Of a stretch of 10,920 bases of DNA, positions 6,550-10,920 are shown in pieces. How positions within the stretch are numbered: position 1 is the stretch's first letter; each line of letters opens with the position of its first letter. The translations under genes were made by a program, and so were the position numbers. Below the pieces are notes generated by a model. The model was not told the origin of the DNA. It made no database searches and was given only the letters and a program-made list of their open reading frames with translations. This DNA comes from Syntrophomonadaceae bacterium (GTDB taxonomy: Bacteria > Bacillota > Syntrophomonadia > Syntrophomonadales > Syntrophomonadaceae). The stretch lies in NCBI GenBank assembly GCA_028683995.1, contig JAQUGU010000039.1:1-10920 (forward strand), read 5' to 3'.

Positions 6550-8484
6550 TTGTTGAAACGCAGTAGGTTTAGAAATTTTATAATTCTCTTAACGGCTATG
6601 ATGCTAATGTTAGCACCGGTTGCCGGAGTCTATGGACAGGACGGTAGTCCTGGAGTTATCCAGGACAACGAACTGGTCATTACCCAACTGGGAGATAACG
6701 GGCAAATAGAGAGTATACAGGTGCTAAATAATCTGCATTTTGCCGGCGGGGGCGTTTCAACCATAGAAGATGGTAAAAACTACAGTGTAACCTCGGTACG
6801 CAACTTGTACAGCACACAGAAAATCGGGCAAAAAGATAATAGCTTGAGCGTAAAAACTTCTGGCACTGCGGAAGATTTGTACTATCTGGCCAGTATTGAC
6901 AAGAAAGAAATTCCAAGGATAAAAATGCCGGTCAGCGTTCAGGTTGACTATTTTCTCGATGGTCAAAAAGTAAAGCCATCAAACATCTATGGTAAAAGTG
7001 GTCATTTGAAGATTGTTTGTAACCTGGAAAATACTACCGGCGTAGAACAGGAGATTGAATACCAGGATTCCAAGGGGAATCTGGCTAAAAAACAAGCTAC
7101 TGTTTTTACGCCCTATGTTGTTTCTCTGTCGGGTTGGGAATTTGATAATCGGAAATTTTCGAACATAAAGGCTCCCGGGGTTGCAGGGGAGTCGCCCGAA
7201 GGGGTTATGGTCAATGTACAAGGGATTACTCAGGTAAACTGGAGCGTTCCTCTGGTACCGCCCAAGTATCCTGCCAAGCAGTATACGGTTCTGGAAGCGG
7301 ACGGGAAACATATGGAATTACCCAGTTTTAAAATTGCAATTATTCCTATAGTACCTACAACTGCTGAAATTGACAACATACCAACCATTCATGAAAGTTT
7401 TCTCAAACTCTATGACGGCTTTGACCAGATTCAAAACGGTGTTGGCGCCAGGGAAAAAGATGCTACCCTGTTATTTGGTCTGGGTGCTGTTAAAGATGGA
7501 GCTGAGAAGTTGAGTGGTGGTTTGGGAAGCCTGATTGATAAAATGAAGTTGATCAGGTTTGGTATAGCTAATCCCGCTTTTAATGCTGCAACTTATAATG
7601 CCGATAAGGGGGCGGATGCCAAAGGTAATACGCCCGGGCTAAGAGATGCAGTAGGTCTGTTACAAGCCGGGGTTGAGGAGCGTGCCCTCCCTGCTTACAA
7701 ACTTCAGGCAATGATACTGGGTATGTTAGAGCAAAGTATCGGTAAAAGTGGAGAGGCTGTTCAAGAACCCAACGAAAGTACCACGATATTGAATGATGTT
7801 GCTTACCTGAAGAGCCAGGTTCCGGCACCACAGCAAAAAATCATCAGTGATACCATTGAACCCAAACTTAATCGTCTGGCCAAGAACATCAGTGTATTTA
7901 GCAACGGCGGTAACATACTTACCTCTTCCGGTTCCATGCCATTTCCGGCCAGTGTAAAGGCACTGGAGGAAGGCAGTACCTCAACCCTGGCTGCGTTAAA
8001 CAAAATCGATGGTGGCCTGGCTATGATGGAACTGGGTATGGGGCCAGTGGATAAGAATGGTAAACCGGTTAAAGTTATGATGAATGGTCAACCGGGTACT
8101 ATTCTTTATGCTCTTGCTTACATGCAGGAATCCATAGATGGACAGTTGGTACCGGGAATAACTAAACTGCAAGACGGAGCAGGTAAAATAGGCACCGGCG
8201 CCGGTACTGCTAAAGAGGCCATCAGTGGTGGTCTGGCAACATTTGAATCAGTCCCTGCCATAGTTTCAGCTCTGCAGGAAAATGCCGGCAAGGCTGATAC
8301 TTTCCTGGGCAAACCAGAGGGAGCAACCGGAACTGTAGCTTATGTCTTCCAGACTCCGGAGGTAAGTAAAGAAGCTAATGCTATGAAATATGGATTGGGT
8401 GCTTTGGCCGTAGTTTTAATACTATTGACAGCGCTCGGAAGACCGCCCAAACAAGCGTTTGAAGCCCCGGTTGAACATGCATAA
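6550..8484 (+). CDS. Exported, C-terminally anchored YhgE/Pip-like ectodomain protein
   Basis: 644 residues, Sec signal peptide at 1-29 (basic MLKRSRFRNF, then a hydrophobic stretch, APVAGVYG just before the cut). The N-terminal beta-rich domain (about 40-160) contains ELVITQLGDNGQIESIQVLNN and LDGQKVKPSNIYGKSGHLKI, which resemble the extracytoplasmic domain found in clostridial YhgE/Pip-related membrane proteins. Then two stretches with the Gly/Leu heptad style of that family (about 290-335, LGAVKDGAEKLSGGLGSL; about 537-580, LQDGAGKIGTGAG). One transmembrane helix near the end (613-629) with a short basic tail (GRPPKQ), so nearly all of it faces outside. The polytopic transporter-like part of true YhgE is missing. 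Start is TTG 6550, seven bases after GGGGGG (6537-6542); a second TTG at 6553 is an alternative. Function unknown; perhaps phage-receptor-like or envelope structural. Confidence 0.85.
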   Translation: MLKRSRFRNFIILLTAMMLMLAPVAGVYGQDGSPGVIQDNELVITQLGDNGQIESIQVLNNLHFAGGGVSTIEDGKNYSVTSVRNLYSTQKIGQKDNSLSVKTSGTAEDLYYLASIDKKEIPRIKMPVSVQVDYFLDGQKVKPSNIYGKSGHLKIVCNLENTTGVEQEIEYQDSKGNLAKKQATVFTPYVVSLSGWEFDNRKFSNIKAPGVAGESPEGVMVNVQGITQVNWSVPLVPPKYPAKQYTVLEADGKHMELPSFKIAIIPIVPTTAEIDNIPTIHESFLKLYDGFDQIQNGVGAREKDATLLFGLGAVKDGAEKLSGGLGSLIDKMKLIRFGIANPAFNAATYNADKGADAKGNTPGLRDAVGLLQAGVEERALPAYKLQAMILGMLEQSIGKSGEAVQEPNESTTILNDVAYLKSQVPAPQQKIISDTIEPKLNRLAKNISVFSNGGNILTSSGSMPFPASVKALEEGSTSTLAALNKIDGGLAMMELGMGPVDKNGKPVKVMMNGQPGTILYALAYMQESIDGQLVPGITKLQDGAGKIGTGAGTAKEAISGGLATFESVPAIVSALQENAGKADTFLGKPEGATGTVAYVFQTPEVSKEANAMKYGLGALAVVLILLTALGRPPKQAFEAPVEHA

Positions 8485-8506
8485 AAATGATTGGAGGAAT
8501 TATAAC

Positions 8507-9229
8507 ATGAAGAAGAAATGGATATTAATGTTAGCTGTAGTAATGTTGTTTGCGTTTACCGCCGGTGTAGTAGCAGCACCTGCTGTGCAGGAGATTACTG
8601 CCAATTTGGCCAACGATGTTAAGATTACCCTGAATGGAAATGCCTGGACTCCGAAAGATGCTGATGGTTCTACTATGGTCCCCATTTTATACCAAGGTCG
8701 TACCTATTTACCTGTAAGAGCTGTTGGAGAAGCTCTTGGACTTAAAGTTGATTGGGACAAAGATACTCGTACCGTGATATTGGGTGAAGCTGCGGTAAAA
8801 CCCGAACCTAAAAAAGAAGAACCGAAAGTAGAACCAAAGAAGGAAGAGCCGAAAGTAGAACCTGTTAAAGAAGAGCCTAAAAAAGAAGAACCAAAGCCAG
8901 CTGCCGAGTTAGCCATTAGCCCAGCTGGATCCGATTACAACAAGAATAAAGAAGTCGATGTACCTATTAACATTACCTGGGGCAGCGCAACCAAAATTAC
9001 TGCTATTAACGGATCAGCCATGGGTGGTGCTCTAAAACTTAATCTTGTAGAGGGTACTCACTATGCAGTTACAGATAATGGAGACGGCACTGGTGTACTA
9101 ACTATTAAGACTGCACTTACCAGTTTATTACCTATCCCCATTACTGCGGTTCCTGACGGCACCGAACTGACATTAACCATTAAATTTGACCAGGGCGAAA
9201 AGACTTTCGTTATTAAGGTAGTCAGCTAA
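8507..9229 (+). CDS. Secreted copper-amine-oxidase-like stalk domain protein with X2-like C-terminal domain
   Basis: 240 residues. Signal peptide about 1-24 (MKKKWILML, cut near VVAAPA). Residues about 36-93 form a copper amine oxidase N-terminal-like (stalk) domain: VKITLNGNAWTPKDADGST, GRTYLPVRAVGEALGLKVDWD, TRTVILG; these bind no copper and serve as wall or surface modules in Clostridia. Residues 98-131 are a Lys/Glu/Pro linker with two exact copies of KKEEPKVEP (102-110, 111-119). Residues about 134-240 look like a CBM_X2/immunoglobulin-like beta domain (AISPAGSDYNKNKEVDVPINITWG, LVEGTHYAVTDNGDGTGVLTIK, GTELTLTIKFDQGEKTFVIKV). ATG 8507 has GGAGG at 8493-8497; the upstream in-frame ATG at 8459 lies inside the previous gene and is rejected. 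It is the last gene of the envelope operon, 22 bp after its neighbour, and ends before a strong terminator. Probably a cell-surface structural protein; ligand unknown. Confidence 0.88.
   Translation: MKKKWILMLAVVMLFAFTAGVVAAPAVQEITANLANDVKITLNGNAWTPKDADGSTMVPILYQGRTYLPVRAVGEALGLKVDWDKDTRTVILGEAAVKPEPKKEEPKVEPKKEEPKVEPVKEEPKKEEPKPAAELAISPAGSDYNKNKEVDVPINITWGSATKITAINGSAMGGALKLNLVEGTHYAVTDNGDGTGVLTIKTALTSLLPIPITAVPDGTELTLTIKFDQGEKTFVIKVVS
8798..8899 (+). repeat. In-frame Lys/Glu/Pro linker repeat
   Basis: Codes for residues 98-131 of the stalk-domain protein. Two 27-bp units (8810-8836 and 8837-8863) encode the same KKEEPKVEP but differ at several third positions (for example AAA/AAG, CCG/CCA), so the protein repeat is old or under selection rather than a fresh DNA duplication; a third, partial unit (KEEPKKEEPK) follows. 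Confidence 0.85.
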
Positions 9230-9250
9230 AAACATAACTAAACATACCTT

Positions 9251-9286
9251 AACCCGGAGTTATAAAACACTCCGGGTTTTTCTTTT
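9251..9286 (+). terminator. Rho-independent terminator of the envelope operon
   Basis: Stem AACCCGGAGT (9251-9260) with ACTCCGGGTT (9269-9278), 10 bp, loop TATAAAAC, followed by a T-rich tail TTTTTCTTTT. A textbook intrinsic terminator, 22 bp after the stalk-protein stop. Confidence 0.95.
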
Positions 9287-9297
9287 AATGGTCAAGT

Positions 9298-9326
9298 TTG
9301 ATTTTTCGGATTGTAAAACCGATAAT
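9298..9326 (+). promoter_or_regulatory. Sigma-A-type promoter of the PHP gene
   Basis: TTGATT (9298-9303), 17-bp spacer, GATAAT (9321-9326); start predicted near 9333, about 30 nt before the ATG at 9364. Its position right after a strong terminator makes a new promoter necessary. Confidence 0.65.
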
Positions 9327-9363
9327 AGTTCGAAAGAATAAGTTAATTTAAGGAGAATTTGGG

Positions 9364-10407
9364 ATGTTTGAATACAAGGGGCATGTTCATATACATTCCC
9401 GCTACTCCGATGGCGGTGGCAAAGTTAAGCAGATAGCGGCGTGGGCAGCCAAAGCGGGACTTGATTTTATTGTACTTACCGATCACTGCAACCTGGATGG
9501 GTTATATGAAGGCGAAGAGGGATATCAGAGCGGGGTGCTGGTAATGATAGGCATGGAAGTTAATGACGAGTGCAATCATTACCTGGCCCTGGGGGTAAAA
9601 GAAGTGGTTGCTAATAATGATTTGAACCCTCAGGCGGTAATTGATGAAGTTAACAGCCAAAAAGGTATTGGTATTATTGCCCATCCCTTTGAAAAAGGCT
9701 CCCCTTACTATCAGAAAGGTCGTACTTATGAATGGAAGGATTGGAGCGTTTCTGGTTTCCAGGGTATTGAAATTTGGAACTACTTATCCCAGTTCCGCGA
9801 TGCCTGTACCAGTATTTTAAAAAGCATTTACCTTTTGTTCAATCCGGTAGCCGGGCTAAGCCGACCGTGTTCCCGAGCTTTAAATACCCTGGATCAGTTA
9901 CAGGCCAGGGGGCAAAAAGTTTTCGCCTACGGGGGTTCTGATGCCCATGGCATAAGAATTAAAGTAGGTCGGATACCAGTAAGGGTTTCGCCTTATTACC
10001 TGTGTTTTAAACTGATTAATATGCACATTCTTTGTAAAAGAAAATTATCGGGTAATCTGCAATTGGATAAAGAACAGATATATGAAGCCTTAAGTGAGGG
10101 ACGTTCCTGGATTGCCTGTGATTATTACCAGCCCAGTGACGGGTTTCGCTTTGAACTGCATAATGATAACGAATCCTGGCCGGTTGGAAGTTCGGTTAAA
10201 TTTACAGCGGACCTGAAGTTTACTGTTAAAACACCAGCTCCAGCCAGGGTAGTGCTGCTACATAATGGTCGTTACCAGGAAGTAAGTCAGGGAAAAAGTC
10301 ATTTCTTTACCGATCTCCAACCTGGGGTATACCGGGTAGAAGCCTATCTTAAAGACAAATACCGCTACCGCCCCTGGATATACACCAATCCCATTTGGAT
10401 TAATTAA
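9364..10407 (+). CDS. PHP-domain metal-dependent phosphoesterase with C-terminal beta domain
   Basis: 347-residue protein with the polymerase-and-histidinol-phosphatase (PHP) fold, which uses a trinuclear metal centre to cleave phosphoesters. Seen in order: HVHIHSRYSDG (7-17, metal ligands His9, His11, Asp16), LTDH (38-41), the GMEV glutamate (Glu65), IIAHPFE (104-110, His107), a Glu in IEIWN (136) and GGSDAH (190-195, Asp193, His195). All expected metal ligands are present, so the enzyme should be active. After the PHP core, residues about 265-347 form a beta-rich tail (LKFTVKTPAPARVVLLHNG, GVYRVEAYL), like beta-sandwich tails of other stand-alone PHP proteins. Start ATG 9364 has AAGGAG (9350-9355). 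No signal peptide is seen. Single-gene unit between a terminator and a promoter on the left and the mraZ leader on the right. The substrate cannot be told; this is not HisK or DNA polymerase. Confidence 0.9.
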   Translation: MFEYKGHVHIHSRYSDGGGKVKQIAAWAAKAGLDFIVLTDHCNLDGLYEGEEGYQSGVLVMIGMEVNDECNHYLALGVKEVVANNDLNPQAVIDEVNSQKGIGIIAHPFEKGSPYYQKGRTYEWKDWSVSGFQGIEIWNYLSQFRDACTSILKSIYLLFNPVAGLSRPCSRALNTLDQLQARGQKVFAYGGSDAHGIRIKVGRIPVRVSPYYLCFKLINMHILCKRKLSGNLQLDKEQIYEALSEGRSWIACDYYQPSDGFRFELHNDNESWPVGSSVKFTADLKFTVKTPAPARVVLLHNGRYQEVSQGKSHFFTDLQPGVYRVEAYLKDKYRYRPWIYTNPIWIN

Positions 10408-10487
10408 AAAATTACATCTAACTTGAGTAAATATGGAGCTGAGTGCCGGGGAGCAATTAAGGTTGCTGCTTCAGAAATCTCCTAACC

Positions 10488-10509
10488 CCTTAAGCCTTTA
10501 AGCCTTACC
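10488..10509. repeat. Degenerate heptamer-like run (CCTTAAG type)
   Basis: CCTTAAG, CCTTTAAG, CCTTACC (10488-10494, 10495-10502, 10503-10509): near-7-bp period with one inserted base. Its reverse complement (GGTAAGG, CTTAAAGG, CTTAAGG) resembles the GTAAG heptamers at 3337-3357, so the two may be the same family in opposite orientation. Confidence 0.55.
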
Positions 10510-10535
10510 TTCATAAAATCTATTAAACAAATATT

Positions 10536-10574
10536 AATCCGCGTGTTCCGTTTAAGAATCCGCGTCCTCCGCGT
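10536..10574. repeat. AATCCGCGT direct repeats
   Basis: AATCCGCGT at 10536-10544 and 10557-10565 (exactly 21 bp apart), plus CCGCGT again at 10569-10574. GC-rich units in an AT-rich gap. Confidence 0.7.
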
Positions 10575-10581
10575 CAAAATA

Positions 10582-10602
10582 CCCCTCACCCCTCACTACC
10601 CA
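10582..10602. repeat. CCCCTCA heptamer repeat
   Basis: CCCCTCA twice exactly (10582-10588, 10589-10595), followed by a degenerate CTACCCA (10596-10602). Confidence 0.75.
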
Positions 10603-10637
10603 TGACCCGGGGTTCAGTTTTACCCGGAGGCAAATAA

Positions 10638-10799
10638 TTTGGAAGTCATATAAAATATGGGACTGTTGATTCATTTTTATTTGACGCTAATAATCTATAC
10701 ATGGTCCCCATTCCCAATGGGCAAGGGTTATCAGCAAATTTTGACTTTGTGGATGCGAAAAAACTCATAAGCTACTATTTTCACAAAGAAGGGTATTGA
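10638..10799 (+). other. Protein-like open segment upstream of mraZ: small gene or gene remnant
   Basis: A frame open from 10638 to TGA 10797-10799 reads IKYGTVDSFLFDANNLY, then MVPIPNGQGLSANFDFVDA, then KKLISYYFHKEGY (positions 10650-10796). It looks like globular protein: aromatic, Gly and Asp residues are mixed as in coding sequence. The only ATG in frame (10701) would give 32 residues but has no Shine-Dalgarno. GGAGG at 10626-10630 lies just upstream of the open stretch, yet the codon at the right distance in this frame is TTT, not a start. It may therefore be a decayed gene, a frameshifted gene, or chance. I do not recognise the family. The -35-like TTGACA (10796-10801) overlaps its stop. 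Confidence 0.35.
10666..10694 (+). promoter_or_regulatory. Candidate sigma-A promoter in the mraZ upstream region
   Basis: TTGATT (10666-10671), 17-bp spacer, AATAAT (10689-10694), five of six matching TATAAT. Predicted start near 10700 would give mraZ a 180-nt leader. The -35 is identical to that of the PHP-gene promoter. Confidence 0.45.
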
Positions 10800-10825
10800 C
10801 AAGAAAAGGTAGAATAAAGTGGTAT
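10796..10825 (+). promoter_or_regulatory. Candidate mraZ promoter, perfect -35 with weak -10
   Basis: A perfect TTGACA at 10796-10801. At 18-bp spacing the -10 would be TGGTAT (10820-10825), a weak match; at 17 bp GTGGTA is worse. The -10 area lies in the MraZ-box array, so binding of MraZ there would block RNA polymerase. Confidence 0.45.
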
Positions 10826-10842
10826 GAAGTGGGGAGAAGTGG
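10806..10842 (+). promoter_or_regulatory. MraZ-type operator: phased 7-bp boxes
   Basis: AAAGTGG (10816-10822), GAAGTGG (10826-10832) and GAAGTGG (10836-10842), each followed by a 3-bp gap, so the period is exactly 10 bp. A fourth, degenerate box AAGGTAG (10806-10812, five of seven matching) lies in the same phase. This fits the AAAGTGK-N3 repeat known as the MraZ binding site in Mollicutes, and the array ends 37 bp before the mraZ ATG, where autoregulation is expected. Confidence 0.88.
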
Positions 10843-10879
10843 AGCACAATCCCAAATTTATTTGATAGGGTGAAGAAGG

Positions 10880-10920
10880 ATGTTCCTGGGTGAATACCAG
10901 CATTCTCTGGATTCAAAAGG
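10880..10920 (+). CDS. mraZ: Transcriptional regulator MraZ, N-terminus (3' truncated by window)
   Basis: Only 13 full codons are visible: MFLGEYQHSLDSK, then GG of a Gly codon. This is the nearly invariant MraZ N-terminus (M-F-x-G-E-Y-x-H-x-x-D-x-K-G). MraZ is an AbrB-like ring-forming DNA-binding protein, normally the first gene of the dcw division and cell-wall cluster, and represses its own operon by binding direct repeats. Start ATG 10880 has AGGGTG (10867-10872) seven bases upstream and AAGG directly before it. The phased boxes at 10806-10842 support the identification independently. The downstream cluster (rsmH, ftsL and others) would lie beyond the window and is not seen. Confidence 0.93.
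   Translation, partial: MFLGEYQHSLDSK

Larger units (their letters stand above)
10408..10665. other. Repeat-rich intergenic region after the PHP gene
   Basis: About 260 bp without a clear gene. It contains AGCAA-TTAAGG-TTGCT (10452-10467, 5-bp stem), a heptamer-like run (10488-10509), direct repeats of AATCCGCGT (10536-10544 and 10557-10565, 21 bp apart), another heptamer run (10582-10602) and a short CCGGG/CCCGG inverted repeat (10607-10611 with 10623-10627). No clear terminator for the PHP gene was found. The last part contains a GGAGG (10626-10630) with no convincing start codon. Confidence 0.6.

Noticed and set aside
6979..7311. A 110-codon minus-strand open frame
   Set aside because: Antisense shadow of the large exported protein, which has signal peptide, domains and a good ribosome-binding site.
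8798..8899. Repetitive A/G-rich stretch as a CRISPR or satellite
   Set aside because: It is an in-frame Lys/Glu/Pro protein linker; no spacer-repeat structure is present anywhere in the window.
10707..10721. CCCATT-CCC-AATGGG hairpin as a terminator
   Set aside because: Only 6 bp with a three-base loop and no T-run; it lies within the protein-like frame.
10657..10770. A 37-codon + strand frame from ATG 10657 with a hydrophobic start
   Set aside because: No Shine-Dalgarno at a proper distance and it overlaps the more protein-like frame; no independent support.
10731..10916. A 61-codon minus-strand open frame overlapping the mraZ start
   Set aside because: It covers the MraZ boxes and the clear mraZ N-terminus on the other strand; no Shine-Dalgarno or family resemblance.

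Overview
The window looks like a core-genome segment of an anaerobic, Gram-positive-type Firmicute of the class Clostridia. Base composition is moderate (by eye about 45% GC), Shine-Dalgarno sites are strong GGAGG types, and gene order is Firmicute-like: hisS-aspS-6S RNA-tcdA, as in Bacillus subtilis (aspS-bsrA-yrvM). A Syntrophomonas-like relative is a reasonable guess from general style, but this is inference, not proof. All real genes lie on the + strand.

Layout. (1) Positions 1-2312 hold the 3' end of hisS and a complete aspS, translationally adjacent (stop and start abut). (2) Positions 2313-2646 hold a 6S RNA gene with its own sigma-A-like promoter, followed by a run of 7-bp tandem repeats. 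(3) Positions 2647-5810 hold tcdA (tRNA t6A-modifying dehydratase), a 4Fe-4S HhH-GPD DNA glycosylase of the MagIII-like kind (catalytic Lys replaced by Glu), a phenylacetate-CoA-ligase-family enzyme and a tandem-ACT protein, ending in a 13-bp hairpin. (4) Positions 6032-9229 form a compact three-gene envelope operon: a six-helix membrane protein, a large exported protein with a YhgE-like ectodomain and one C-terminal anchor, and a secreted protein with a copper-amine-oxidase-like stalk domain, a Lys/Glu/Pro linker and an X2-like beta domain. A textbook terminator closes it. (5) Positions 9364-10407 encode a PHP-domain phosphoesterase with its own promoter. (6) Positions 10408-10879 are intergenic, rich in short degenerate repeats, with promoters and a phased operator array. 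(7) At 10880 mraZ begins, the usual first gene of the division/cell-wall (dcw) cluster; only 13 full codons are in the window.

Working together: the first half is translation and tRNA quality (HisRS, AspRS, TcdA) plus global transcription control by 6S RNA. The PaaK/ACT pair suggests activation of an aryl acid in amino-acid fermentation. The second half is envelope related. The most interesting items are the exact MraZ-type operator in front of mraZ, the uncharacterised envelope operon with its possible operator, the heptamer repeat families scattered between genes, and an open reading segment just upstream of mraZ that reads like protein but lacks a convincing start.
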